DNA of 64,000 nucleotides from Pseudomonas sp. RIT-PI-q (lineage in GTDB: Bacteria; Pseudomonadota; Gammaproteobacteria; Pseudomonadales; Pseudomonadaceae). A program made the position numbers and the translations under genes. The notes beneath the pieces are model-generated. The model ran no database searches, was not told where the DNA came from, and saw only the letters and a list, made by a program, of their open reading frames with translations. The stretch lies in assembly GCF_001297125.1 (NCBI RefSeq), contig NZ_LHPC01000031.1:88019-152018 (forward strand), read 5' to 3'. Below, piece after piece: positions 43,792-52,766 of this stretch (positions are counted from its first letter, which is position 1; the number at the start of each line of letters is the position of its first letter).

Positions 43792-44559
43792 TTAGAACTT
43801 ATCTTTCCAAGCACGAAGGGCAGCAAAAACCGCACTCGGAGCCCGGATATCGGATCCGTTCCGTTCGTCCACTTTTTCTTTAACGGATGTTTCACCGGTA
43901 CGCAAAAACGGGTTTGTGAGCTTTTCAAGGGCCAGAGTGGACGGTAGCGTCATGATACCGGCTTCGCGTTGCCGGGTGACGTTGGCCAGGCGTTCGGCCG
44001 TGTCCGGATTGTTCGGTTCGACCGCTGCGGCAAACTTCAGATTGCTCAATGTGTATTCATGGGTGCAGTAGACCTGCGTGTCTTCCGGCAGCGCGGCGAG
44101 GCGAGTCAGCGAGGTGTGCATTTGTTCGGGCGTGCCTTCGAACAACCGGCCGCAACCGGCAGCAAACAAGGTGTCACCGCAAAACAACAGGCCCTGATGG
44201 TAATAGGCAATATGCCCCAAGGTATGACCGGGCACGGCGATGACGTCAAAGTCGCAGCCCAGCACAGTGACACGGTCATTGTCCTTGAGCGCCACGTCCC
44301 GGCCCGGGATGGTTTCGCTGGCGGGGCCGTAGACCTTCGCGTCTGTCGCTTTTTTCAGCTGCTCGACGCCGCCGACATGGTCATGATGGTGATGAGTGAT
44401 CAGAATATCGCTCAGTATCCATTCAGGATTGGCCGCGAGCCACGCCTGCACCGGCGCGGCATCGCCCGGATCGACGACCGCGCAGCGCCGCGTGTCGGGG
44501 TCTTGTAACAACCAGATGTAGTTGTCGGTAAAGGCGGGCAGGGCCCTGATCTGTATCAT
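43792..44559 (-). CDS. gloB: Hydroxyacylglutathione hydrolase (glyoxalase II)
   Basis: The 255-residue protein has the metallo-beta-lactamase motif THHHHDHVGG near residue 55, the conserved HTLGH and CGDTLFAAGCGRLFEG. It hydrolyses S-D-lactoylglutathione to D-lactate and glutathione in methylglyoxal detoxification. The start ATG at 44559 gives the standard MIQIRALPAFTDNYIWL beginning. It is divergent from the methyltransferase gene. Confidence 0.95.
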   Translation of the reverse strand: MIQIRALPAFTDNYIWLLQDPDTRRCAVVDPGDAAPVQAWLAANPEWILSDILITHHHHDHVGGVEQLKKATDAKVYGPASETIPGRDVALKDNDRVTVLGCDFDVIAVPGHTLGHIAYYHQGLLFCGDTLFAAGCGRLFEGTPEQMHTSLTRLAALPEDTQVYCTHEYTLSNLKFAAAVEPNNPDTAERLANVTRQREAGIMTLPSTLALEKLTNPFLRTGETSVKEKVDERNGSDIRAPSAVFAALRAWKDKF

Positions 44560-44624
44560 CGTCGGATTCGCCAAGCGGAAAACAATGGCGCATCTTAGAA
44601 CTTCCTGACGCGTTGGAGAATGCA

Positions 44625-45383
44625 ATGACCGATAAAGCGTTCGCTCAGGCTGATCCTGACTGGCTGGCGTTGATCAGCGCAGCCCGTGAATGGCTGTCCG
44701 GCCCGCTCGGGCAATTTCTGCTGGATGAAGAACGCCGCATGCTCGAAGACGAGCTGGGCCGGTTCTTCGGCGGCTACCTGGTGCATTACGGTCCGTCCGC
44801 GCAGACACCGCCGTCGGCACCGCAAGTACAGCGCAATGTACGCCTCGGCGCGCCGTTGCCGGGGGTCGAGATTGTCTGTGAAGAGCAGGCCTGGCCCTTG
44901 AGCGAGCATGCCGCCGATGTGGTGGTGTTGCAGCACGGGCTGGATTTCTGCCTGTCGCCCCACGGTTTGTTGCGCGAAGCAGCGAGCAGTGTCAGGCCCG
45001 GCGGGCATCTGGTGATCATCGGCATCAATCCCTGGAGCACCTGGGGTTTGCGCCACGTGTTCGCCCATGACGCCTTGCGCAAGGCCCGTTGCATTTCCCC
45101 GTCACGGGTCAGCGACTGGCTGAACCTGCTGGGCTTCGCGCTGGAGAAACGCCGCTTCGGGTGCTATCGTCCGCCGCTTGCGTCACCCGCCTGGCAAGCG
45201 CGTCTGGCCGGTTGGGAGCGCAAGGCCGGTGACTGGCAATTGTCTGGCGGCGGCTTCTATTTATTGGTGGCACGCAAGATCGTGGTCGGCCTGCGTCCGG
45301 TCCGTCAGGAACGACGCGAACCGATGGGCAAGCTGATTCCGCTGCCGATGGCCAAGGTCAACCGTCGCAACATCGAGCCGTAA
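44625..45383 (+). CDS. Class I SAM-dependent methyltransferase
   Basis: The 252-residue protein has a methyltransferase core of type UbiE/type 11 (LPGVEIVCEEQAWPLSEHAADVVVLQHGLDF; SVRPGGHLVIIGINPWSTWGL) with N-terminal extension and a Lys/Arg-rich C-terminus. The motif I glycine loop is poorly conserved, so activity cannot be assumed. The gene lies between gloB and rnhA in many pseudomonads; function unknown. GGAGA lies 5 bases before the ATG. Confidence 0.85.
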   Translation: MTDKAFAQADPDWLALISAAREWLSGPLGQFLLDEERRMLEDELGRFFGGYLVHYGPSAQTPPSAPQVQRNVRLGAPLPGVEIVCEEQAWPLSEHAADVVVLQHGLDFCLSPHGLLREAASSVRPGGHLVIIGINPWSTWGLRHVFAHDALRKARCISPSRVSDWLNLLGFALEKRRFGCYRPPLASPAWQARLAGWERKAGDWQLSGGGFYLLVARKIVVGLRPVRQERREPMGKLIPLPMAKVNRRNIEP

Positions 45384-45474
45384 TACACTTTTTATTTCCC
45401 GGCCGGGTTCGCCCCGGCCTCGGGCATCGTCGATCACGGATTGGCGAGCCACCGCATTTTCTGGATAGATTGGC

Positions 45475-45927
45475 ATGAGCGATAGCGTAGAACTCTTCAC
45501 CGACGGCGCCTGCAAAGGCAATCCTGGCCCAGGCGGCTGGGGCGCATTGCTGGTGTGCAAGGGTGTTGAAAAAGAACTCTGGGGCGGCGAAGCCAACACC
45601 ACCAACAACCGCATGGAGCTGATGGGCGCGATCCGCGGCCTGGAAGAACTCAAGCGTTCCTGCGACGTACTGCTGGTCACCGACTCCCAGTACGTGATGA
45701 AAGGCATCAACGAGTGGATGGATAACTGGAAGAAGCGCGGCTGGAAAACCGCGGCGAAAGAACCGGTAAAAAACGCCGATTTGTGGAAGCTGCTCGACGA
45801 GCAGGTCAACCGCCACAACGTCACCTGGAAATGGGTGCGTGGGCACATCGGCCACCACGGCAACGAACGCGCCGACCAATTGGCCAACCGTGGCGTGGAT
45901 GAAGTGCGCGGGTACAAGCAGGCTTGA
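45475..45927 (+). CDS. rnhA: Ribonuclease HI
   Basis: The 150-residue protein has the RNase H fold and active-site acids: Asp10 in FTDGACKGNPGPGGWG, Glu48 in MELMGAIRGLE, Asp70 in VTDSQYVMKGINEW and the C-terminal Asp in GNERADQLANRG. It cuts the RNA strand of RNA-DNA hybrids. It lies upstream of dnaQ, as in most gammaproteobacteria, although here a REP pair separates them. Confidence 0.96.
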   Translation: MSDSVELFTDGACKGNPGPGGWGALLVCKGVEKELWGGEANTTNNRMELMGAIRGLEELKRSCDVLLVTDSQYVMKGINEWMDNWKKRGWKTAAKEPVKNADLWKLLDEQVNRHNVTWKWVRGHIGHHGNERADQLANRGVDEVRGYKQA

Positions 45928-45941
45928 GCACTCACCAACCC

Positions 45942-46033
45942 CCTGTGGGAGCCGGGCTTGCCCGCGATGAACGATGACGCGGTTTTGCTGAAAGTCCGCG
46001 GCGTCTGCATCGCGGGCAAGCCCGGCTCCCACC
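45942..46033. repeat. REP pair between rnhA and dnaQ
   Basis: Facing copies of GTGGGAGCCGGGCTTGCCCG and complement, with about 40 bases between. Both arms carry an extra C relative to the common GGAGCGGGC form. Confidence 0.88.
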
Positions 46034-46117
46034 TTGTACGCGGTGTTTCTGAAAGCCCCGACGAGCGTGTTAACATCGCCGCTTTTGCACGAATGACCCG
46101 TTGAGAGCTGAGCACTG

Positions 46118-46876
46118 ATGGCCACCAGATCCGTTGTACTCGATACCGAAACCACCGGCATGCCGGTGACCGACGGCCACCGGATTATCGAAATCGGTTG
46201 TGTCGAGTTGATCGGTCGGCGCCTGACGGGCCGGCATTTTCACGTTTACCTGCAACCGGATCGCGAAAGTGACGAAGGCGCCATCGGCGTCCACGGCATC
46301 ACCAACGAATTCCTGGTGGGCAAACCGCGTTTCACCGAAGTGGCCGATGAGTTTTTCGAATTCATCAAGGGCGCACAGCTGATCATCCATAACGCGGCGT
46401 TCGACGTTGGTTTCATCAACAACGAATTCGCCCTGATGGGCCAGCACGATCGTGCGGACATCACCCAGCACTGCTCGATCCTCGATACCCTGATGATGGC
46501 CAGGGAACGTCACCCCGGGCAGCGCAACAGCCTCGATGCGTTGTGCAAACGCTATGGCGTCGACAACTCCGGCCGTGAACTCCACGGCGCCTTGCTCGAC
46601 TCGGAGATTCTCGCCGACGTTTACCTGACCATGACCGGCGGCCAGACCAGCCTGTCCCTGGCGGGTAATGCGTCCGATGGCAACGGTTCCGGTGAAGGCG
46701 CGGACAACTCGGCGACCGAAATCCGCCGCTTGCCGGCTGACCGTCAGCCGACGCGGATCATCCCTGCCAGCGAGGACGACCTGGCCCAGCACGTGGCCCG
46801 TCTGGAAGCCATCGCCAAATCGGCCGGCGCTCCGTCGTTGTGGCAGCAATTGGCCGAGGCCAAGGCTCAGGCGTAG
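46118..46876 (+). CDS. dnaQ: DNA polymerase III epsilon subunit
   Basis: The 252-residue protein is the 3'-5' proofreading exonuclease of the replicase. The DEDDh acids are Asp9 and Glu11 in VLDTETTGM, Asp in HNAAFDVGFINNEF, and His and Asp in LHGALLDSEILADVY. The C-terminal part (about 185-252) binds the alpha subunit. The start is ATG 46118. A strong hairpin follows 8 bases after the stop. Confidence 0.96.
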   Translation: MATRSVVLDTETTGMPVTDGHRIIEIGCVELIGRRLTGRHFHVYLQPDRESDEGAIGVHGITNEFLVGKPRFTEVADEFFEFIKGAQLIIHNAAFDVGFINNEFALMGQHDRADITQHCSILDTLMMARERHPGQRNSLDALCKRYGVDNSGRELHGALLDSEILADVYLTMTGGQTSLSLAGNASDGNGSGEGADNSATEIRRLPADRQPTRIIPASEDDLAQHVARLEAIAKSAGAPSLWQQLAEAKAQA

Positions 46877-46884
46877 ACCCTTCG

Positions 46885-46976
46885 AAAAGATCGCAGCCTC
46901 GTTTCACTCGACAGCTCCTACAACGGAATGCGAAACCCCGTAGGAGCTGTCGAGTAAAACGAGGCTGCGATCTTTT
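46885..46976. repeat. Long hairpin after dnaQ, short member of the CTCGACAGCT family
   Basis: The arms (GATCGCAGCCTCGTTT...CTCGACAGCTCCTAC and its complement) pair over about 37 bases with one insertion. The right arm ends CTTTT. It may stop transcription of dnaQ. It shares the CTCGACAGCT and GCAGCCTCG blocks with the four longer elements, but in a different order. Confidence 0.82.
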
Positions 46977-47100
46977 GACCTTAAGCGTGCCGCACACCCT
47001 ACGACCCATTTCAGTGCATGACACTCGCCACATCCGCCTCAACCCTCTACCCTGAGGTGATTGGCAGGCCACAACCTGCCGCCTCAGGACACTGAGCCTC

Positions 47101-49356
47101 ATGTATAAAGATTTGAAATTCCCGGTCCTGATCGTCCACCGCGACATCAAGGCCGACACCGTTGCCGGCGATCGTGTGCGTGGCATCGCCCGTGAGCTGG
47201 AGCAGGAAGGCTTCAGCATCGTCTCGGCGGTGAACTACACCGAAGGGCGCCTGGTTGCGTCGACCCATCACGGCCTCTCCTGCATGTTGATCGCCTCCGA
47301 AGACGCCAGCACCCACTCGCATTTGTTACAGAACATGGCCGAGTTGATCGGCCTCGCGCGGGTTCGTGCGCCGGATTTGCCGATCTTTGCCCTGGGCGAG
47401 CAAGTGACCCTGGAAAATGCGCCCGCCGACGCCATGGCTGAGCTCAATCAGCTACGCGGCATCCTTTATCTGTTCGAAGACACCGTGCCATTCCTCGCGC
47501 GTCAGGTAGCCCGCGCCGCGCGCAAATACCTGGACGGTCTGCTGCCGCCGTTTTTCAAGGCGCTGGTGCAGCACACGGCCGACTCCAATTACTCGTGGCA
47601 CACGCCCGGCCATGGCGGCGGTGTGGCGTACCACAAGAGCCCCGTGGGGCAGGCGTTTCACCAGTTCTTCGGCGAAAACACCCTGCGTTCGGATCTATCG
47701 GTGTCGGTGCCGGAACTCGGTTCGCTGCTCGATCACACCGGGCCACTGGCAGAAGCGGAAGCCCGTGCGGCGTGTAACTTCGGCGCTGATCACACCTTTT
47801 TCGTGATCAATGGCACCTCGACCGCGAACAAGATCGTCTGGCACTCCATGGTCGCTCGCGATGATCTGGTATTGGTGGATCGCAACTGCCACAAGTCGGT
47901 GTTGCACTCGATCATCATGACCGGCGCCATCCCGTTGTACCTGTGTCCCGAGCGCAATGAACTGGGGATTATCGGCCCGATCCCGCTGAGTGAATTCAGC
48001 CGCGAATCGATCCAGGCCAAGATCGACGCCAGCCCGCTGACCAAAGGCCGTGCGCCCAAGGTCAAACTCGCGGTGGTGACCAATTCGACGTATGACGGCC
48101 TGTGCTACAACGCTGAGCTGATCAAGCAGCAGTTGGGCAACAGCGTCGAAGTGCTGCATTTCGACGAAGCCTGGTACGCCTATGCGGCGTTCCACGAGTT
48201 CTTCGCCGGGCGTTATGGCATGGGCACCTCGCGCAGTGACGACGGCCCGCTGGTGTTCAGCACCCATTCCACGCACAAACTGCTGGCTGCGTTCAGTCAG
48301 GCCTCGATGATTCATGTCCAGGACGGCGGCGCGCGGCAACTGGACCGAGATCGCTTCAACGAAGCGTTCATGATGCACATCTCCACCTCGCCGCAGTACA
48401 GCATCATCGCTTCGCTGGATGTGGCATCAGCGATGATGGAAGGCCCGGCCGGGCGTTCGCTGTTGCAGGAAATGTTCGACGAAGCCCTGAGCTTTCGTCG
48501 GGCCCTGGCCAATCTGCGTCAGCACATCGCCGCTGACGACTGGTGGTTTTCCATCTGGCAGCCACCATCGGTGGAGGGCATCGACCGCGTTATTACCGAA
48601 GACTGGTTACTGCAACCCGAGGCCGACTGGCACGGCTTTGGCGGCGTGACCGACGATTACGTGCTGCTCGATCCGATCAAGGTCACCCTGGTGATGCCGG
48701 GGTTGACCGCCGGCGGCGCCTTGAGCGAACGAGGGATTCCGGCTGCAGTCGTCAGCAAATTCCTTTGGGAGCGTGGGCTGGTGGTCGAAAAGACCGGTTT
48801 GTATTCGTTCCTGGTGCTGTTTTCCATGGGCATTACCAAGGGCAAATGGAGCACGCTGCTCACCGAATTACTGGAGTTCAAGCGCAGCTACGACGCCAAC
48901 GTCAGTCTGGCGAGTTGCCTGCCGTGCGTGGCGCAGGAAAACGTCGCGCGATATCAAGGCATGGGGTTGCGCGATCTCTGCGATCAATTGCACGCCTGTT
49001 ATCGCAGCAACGCCACGGCCAAACACCTCAAGCGCATGTACACGGTGCTGCCGGAAATCGCCATGAAGCCGGCGGACGCCTATGATCAATTGGTGCGTGG
49101 CGAGGTTGAAGCGGTGTCGATCGATGCTCTGGATGGGCGGATCGCCGCAGTGATGCTGGTGCCGTACCCGCCGGGGATCCCGTTGATCATGCCCGGCGAG
49201 CGTTTTACCGAATCGACCCGCTCGATCAACGATTACCTGGCGTTTGCTCGTACGTTCGACAGCAGCTTTCCAGGGTTTGTCGCCGATGTGCACGGCTTGC
49301 AACACGAAGATGAGGGCAATGGGCGGCATTACACCGTCGATTGCATCAAGGAATGA
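47101..49356 (+). CDS. ldcA: Lysine decarboxylase (Orn/Lys/Arg decarboxylase class I)
   Basis: The 751-residue protein has the N-terminal flavodoxin-like wing domain, the PLP domain (HTPGHGGGVAYHKSPVGQ; pyridoxal lysine Lys393 in STHSTHKLLAAFSQ) and the C-terminal domain (VPYPPGIPLIMPGERF). It converts lysine to cadaverine. The position after dnaQ matches P. aeruginosa ldcA (PA1818), where expression responds to arginine. Sequence alone does not exclude ornithine or arginine as substrate. The downstream antiporter gene of P. aeruginosa is absent and a GNAT gene follows instead. Confidence 0.93.
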   Translation: MYKDLKFPVLIVHRDIKADTVAGDRVRGIARELEQEGFSIVSAVNYTEGRLVASTHHGLSCMLIASEDASTHSHLLQNMAELIGLARVRAPDLPIFALGEQVTLENAPADAMAELNQLRGILYLFEDTVPFLARQVARAARKYLDGLLPPFFKALVQHTADSNYSWHTPGHGGGVAYHKSPVGQAFHQFFGENTLRSDLSVSVPELGSLLDHTGPLAEAEARAACNFGADHTFFVINGTSTANKIVWHSMVARDDLVLVDRNCHKSVLHSIIMTGAIPLYLCPERNELGIIGPIPLSEFSRESIQAKIDASPLTKGRAPKVKLAVVTNSTYDGLCYNAELIKQQLGNSVEVLHFDEAWYAYAAFHEFFAGRYGMGTSRSDDGPLVFSTHSTHKLLAAFSQASMIHVQDGGARQLDRDRFNEAFMMHISTSPQYSIIASLDVASAMMEGPAGRSLLQEMFDEALSFRRALANLRQHIAADDWWFSIWQPPSVEGIDRVITEDWLLQPEADWHGFGGVTDDYVLLDPIKVTLVMPGLTAGGALSERGIPAAVVSKFLWERGLVVEKTGLYSFLVLFSMGITKGKWSTLLTELLEFKRSYDANVSLASCLPCVAQENVARYQGMGLRDLCDQLHACYRSNATAKHLKRMYTVLPEIAMKPADAYDQLVRGEVEAVSIDALDGRIAAVMLVPYPPGIPLIMPGERFTESTRSINDYLAFARTFDSSFPGFVADVHGLQHEDEGNGRHYTVDCIKE

Positions 49357-49370
49357 GGACCTTTCCCAGT

Positions 49371-49985
49371 ATGCAACCGGTTATGAATCCGAAATACCCA
49401 GGGCTGTCGGTGCGCGTTGCCGACGACGGCTTCGCGGCCTACATCTGGGGCAGTGATTTCAGTTTTGAAGTCGCCGCCTATGGCGCCGCTGAAATCGGCA
49501 AGCCGGTGGAGCAGTGGCCGGTCACGCCGATCACACCTTATCGAAAGTGCTACGGCATCGATCCTGAGGAGTTCAGCAGTTTTCGCGATGCGGCCGACAG
49601 CGAGATCTTCATGGCGTATCTCGATGATGAGCCGGTGGGGCATCTGGTGGTCAGCACCAACTGGAACGGCTTTGCCCATATTGACGAGTTGGCGGTGCAC
49701 GCACCGGCTCGCCGGCATGGCGTGGCCAAGGCGCTGCTGGACGTGGCGCAGTTCTGGAGTCGCAAGAAAAAATTGCCGGGCATCATGCTCGAAACCCAGA
49801 ACAACAACCTGGGCGCCTGCCGACTGTATGAGCGTTGCGGCTATGTCGTGGGCGGGGTCGATCATCTGCGTTATCGCGGCATCGACCCCAACACCGCCGA
49901 AGTGGCGCTGTTCTGGTATCGATTGTTCGATAACCCGCTGGAAAACCCGCTCAGCTCGCCAGCATCGCCGCGGCTTGTTCCGTGA
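49371..49985 (+). CDS. GNAT family N-acetyltransferase
   Basis: The 204-residue protein has a GNAT domain in its second half: EIFMAYLDDEPVGHLVVS, then IDELAVHAPARRHGVAKALLDVA with the acetyl-CoA loop (RRHGVA) and NNLGACRLYERCGYVVGGVD. It lies 14 bases after ldcA and TGAGGA lies before its ATG, so it is likely cotranscribed. Substrate is not known. It overlaps the 3' end of the convergent LysR-type gene by 35 bases. Confidence 0.86.
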   Translation: MQPVMNPKYPGLSVRVADDGFAAYIWGSDFSFEVAAYGAAEIGKPVEQWPVTPITPYRKCYGIDPEEFSSFRDAADSEIFMAYLDDEPVGHLVVSTNWNGFAHIDELAVHAPARRHGVAKALLDVAQFWSRKKKLPGIMLETQNNNLGACRLYERCGYVVGGVDHLRYRGIDPNTAEVALFWYRLFDNPLENPLSSPASPRLVP

Positions 49986-50844
49986 CGATGTCCAGCAAGG
50001 CCTGAACGGCCGGTGATGGCTCGCCGTTCTTCAGGGTCAACGCATAGAGGCTGATCGGCACTGCCGGCGCGAGCGGGCAGGCGTCCAGTCCGGCCGATTT
50101 GGCGCCGAGTGCAGTGAAAGGGTCGACGATGGCCAGGCCTTCGCCGGCTTCGACCATGCTGCGCATCATCTGGTGAGTCTGGACCCGGGTCTGGATGACC
50201 GGGGCTGGGCGCAGGGTGTGAAGTTTGTGGTCGAGCGCGGGGCTCAGCGGATCATGACCTTCCAGTCCGACCATCGACTGGCCGGCGAGGTCTTGCAGCG
50301 AGATGTACTTCTGTTTCGGTTGCAGCCAGCCGTGGGGCGCCAGCAGCTGAAGTTTGCCCTGGGCAATTACCTGGCAGTGAATGTCGGCGTGATCGGGATC
50401 ATGCAGGCTCAGGCCCAGATCGCTTTCGCGCAGCAGCAGGCTTCTGACGATTTCACGGGTGGGTTGGCTCAGGAGGCTGCAAGGTACGTCCGGCAAGCGT
50501 CGACGTAGCGCCGCGATGCTCTGTGGTAGCAGTTGTTGTGCCAGAGGTGGCGTGCAGATGATTCGTAACGGCGGGGCCTGGTATTGCTTGAGGCTATTGG
50601 CCAGGCGCTGCACCGGTTCGAGCGCGTCATAGACGTGGGCGATTTCAACCTGCAACTCCCGCGCCTCGCGCGTGGCCTGCAGGCGTCCACGCACGCTGGA
50701 AAACAGCATGAAACCCAACTGATCCTCAGCGTCGCGCAGAATGCGTTCGACCTCGGTCACCGGCAACTGCAGCCATTCGGCGGCGGTGCCCAGGTGACCG
50801 GTCTGCAAGAGCGCCTGGATCACTTCGATATGACGTAAACGCAT
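49951..50844 (-). CDS. LysR-type transcriptional regulator
   Basis: The 297-residue protein has a LysR helix-turn-helix in slightly unusual form (HIEVIQALLQTGHLGTAAEWLQLPVTEVERILRDAEDQLG) and a CbbR/CysB-like effector domain (LRIICTPPLAQQLLPQSI; EAGEGLAIVDPF). The family is clear; the target is not. It stands alone on the minus strand. Confidence 0.84.
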   Translation of the reverse strand: MRLRHIEVIQALLQTGHLGTAAEWLQLPVTEVERILRDAEDQLGFMLFSSVRGRLQATREARELQVEIAHVYDALEPVQRLANSLKQYQAPPLRIICTPPLAQQLLPQSIAALRRRLPDVPCSLLSQPTREIVRSLLLRESDLGLSLHDPDHADIHCQVIAQGKLQLLAPHGWLQPKQKYISLQDLAGQSMVGLEGHDPLSPALDHKLHTLRPAPVIQTRVQTHQMMRSMVEAGEGLAIVDPFTALGAKSAGLDACPLAPAVPISLYALTLKNGEPSPAVQALLDIVTEQAAAMLAS

Positions 50845-50932
50845 GCGTGAAGTCCATGTTCAGCAGGTGAGGGAGTCAGTGGCTGAATCCTACCCCAAGT
50901 CCGCGCATATGACTTCTGCTCATAACACTGGG

Positions 50933-51193
50933 TTATGAAGCGACGTTGGTTTCCGGCACACCTGTGACGTAGGTATCGGGTTCGCGCACAATCGTGACGT
51001 CCGATTGAACCAGCAGAAACTGGTTGTCATCGAGCTTCCTGACGCGATCGCCAATGGCCAGCTTATAAGTGGTGACAGGCACCGAGCCGGTGAGACCGTC
51101 TGCCGACGGGGTGGATTCCTGGAACTCATGCACGGAATAAACGCGGCCTTCCGCGTCTCTTGCATGGAACTGACCGACGAGTACTGCTGCCAT
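50933..51193 (-). CDS. Small protein of unknown function
   Basis: An 86-residue soluble protein with no family I can name. It starts MAAVLVGQFHARDAEGRVYSV and continues with beta-strand-like stretches (TTYKLAIGDRVRKLDDNQFLLV; SDVTIVREPD), possibly a single small beta-barrel. No signal peptide or membrane segment is seen. AGAGG lies about 10 bases before the ATG, and codon use resembles its neighbours, so it looks real. Confidence 0.6.
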   Translation of the reverse strand: MAAVLVGQFHARDAEGRVYSVHEFQESTPSADGLTGSVPVTTYKLAIGDRVRKLDDNQFLLVQSDVTIVREPDTYVTGVPETNVAS

Positions 51194-51370
51194 CTGTTTA
51201 GAACCTCTGGAGATAAATCACTCAATTTGCGGCTCTGTAGACCGTGGTTGGGCGAGGTAAGTTTTCCTACAGGAAAAAAATAGTCAGGGGCGGTGATTTT
51301 AAGCCGTCCACTGGGTGAATCGTCATCTATAACTACAAGTTCTTTCTATTCGAACAGTCGAGAATCTTCC

Positions 51371-51931
51371 ATGAGCAATGTCTATACGATCGCAGTTCTG
51401 GTCGGCAGCTTGAGAAAGGAATCGATCAATCGCAAGGTGGCGCTGGCCCTGGCCGAACTGGCGCCTGCCAATCTTAAGCTCAATATCGTCGAAATTGGTG
51501 ATTTGCCGCTCTACAACGAAGACATTGATGGTGCTTCACCGCCGGCAGCCTACAGCACTTTTCGGCAACAGGTGAGCTCATCCGACGCGGTGCTGTTTGT
51601 GACCCCGGAATACAACCGTTCGGTGCCGGCGCCCTTGAAGAATGCGATTGACGTGGGTTCGCGCCCCTACGGCAAAAGCGCCTGGAGCGGCAAGCCCGGC
51701 GCAGTGATCAGTGTTTCACCGGGAGCGGTCGGCGGTTTTGGCGCCAACCACCATCTGCGTCAGTCGATGGTTTTCCTCGATGTGCCGTGCATGCAGCAAC
51801 CTGAAGCGTACATCAGCGGTGCCGGTACAGCGTTCGACGAGGCGGGCAAGTTGTCCGAGGCGCTCAAACCGTTCTTGCAAAAATTCATTGATGCCTATGG
51901 GCAGTGGGTAGAACAGCACAAAAAAGAGTGA
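51371..51931 (+). CDS. NADPH-dependent FMN reductase / quinone reductase
   Basis: The 186-residue protein is a flavodoxin-like reductase: the FMN loop VGSLRKESINRKVALALAEL near the start, and FVTPEYNRSVPAPLKNAID and KPGAVISVSPGAVGGFGANHHLR in the centre. It transfers electrons from NAD(P)H to flavin, quinones or chromate and may protect from redox stress. It stands alone, upstream of a REP pair. Confidence 0.9.
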   Translation: MSNVYTIAVLVGSLRKESINRKVALALAELAPANLKLNIVEIGDLPLYNEDIDGASPPAAYSTFRQQVSSSDAVLFVTPEYNRSVPAPLKNAIDVGSRPYGKSAWSGKPGAVISVSPGAVGGFGANHHLRQSMVFLDVPCMQQPEAYISGAGTAFDEAGKLSEALKPFLQKFIDAYGQWVEQHKKE

Positions 51932-51942
51932 ACAACCCTGTA

Positions 51943-52040
51943 TCTGTAGGAGCCGAGCTTGCTCGCGAAGAGGCCATCACATCCAACAACTATGTTGACT
52001 GATACACCGCTTTCGCGAGCAAGCTCGGCTCCTACAGGGG
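51943..52040. repeat. REP pair
   Basis: Facing copies of GTAGGAGCCGAGCTTGCTCG and complement with about 50 bases between, separating two convergent genes. Confidence 0.88.
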
Positions 52041-52045
52041 CAGGG

Positions 52046-52711
52046 TTATGGGTTATTGGGGGTGAGCAAGCGGCTGCAGATCGTCGTTTCCACTTCCGAC
52101 AGCCAGGCGGCGGCTTGTTCCGTCGTCGCTTGTGTGACCACGCAATAACGACGCCCGCCCCAGGCCATGATCACCCAGGCATCGATGGTTGCTGTGGACG
52201 GTTGTGTGGGCAAGTCGCTACAGGCTGCGAAGGCTTCACGCCATTTTTGCGCCAGCTCCTGGAACACCCGTCGATGATGTTTGGATTCGGCGATCTGGTG
52301 TTCGATAGCCAACACGTCATGGTTAAACAGTGGTTGCCCGGCATCGCTGGGGTCGCAGGTCAGGCGGATCAGACGCTTGATTCGGGTTGGCCAGTCCAGG
52401 TCGTTTGCTTTAATGACCTGTTCATCCAGGTGCTGAAGCAAGGTATCCAGACAATGCCGGATGTACCCCGACAATAAGGCTTCCTTGCTCGGGAAATAAT
52501 CGTACAGCGTGCCGATGGCAACACCGGCTTCCAGCGCCACCTCGCGAGTGGTCAAGCCCGACCAGCCGTCGCGCCGCCAAATCCGAACAAATGCCTCGTA
52601 AATCGCCTCCACGGTGAAAATCGCCCGCGCCTGGCTCGGCCGTTTCAACGGCTTCGCGCGGGGATTGAGGGTGTGGGCGCTGACCCTGGAGTTTCCGAAC
52701 CCGCTCTTCAT
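52046..52711 (-). CDS. TetR family transcriptional regulator
   Basis: The 221-residue protein has the TetR helix-turn-helix (IYEAFVRIWRRDGWSGLTTREVALEAGVAIGTLYDYFPSKEAL) after a basic N-terminal extension and a C-terminal ligand domain. It is divergent, with a 55-base gap, from the DUF2855 gene, which it probably represses. Confidence 0.88.
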   Translation of the reverse strand: MKSGFGNSRVSAHTLNPRAKPLKRPSQARAIFTVEAIYEAFVRIWRRDGWSGLTTREVALEAGVAIGTLYDYFPSKEALLSGYIRHCLDTLLQHLDEQVIKANDLDWPTRIKRLIRLTCDPSDAGQPLFNHDVLAIEHQIAESKHHRRVFQELAQKWREAFAACSDLPTQPSTATIDAWVIMAWGGRRYCVVTQATTEQAAAWLSEVETTICSRLLTPNNP

Positions 52712-52766
52712 CGGCTGCCACTACTCTGGTGCTACCCGCCACATCGTCATAGCAGGAGTCTGAAAG

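Noticed and set aside
45399..45420. GC-rich hairpin (CCCGGCCGGG...CCCCGGCC) after the methyltransferase gene
   Set aside because: No T-run follows on either strand, so I did not call it a terminator.
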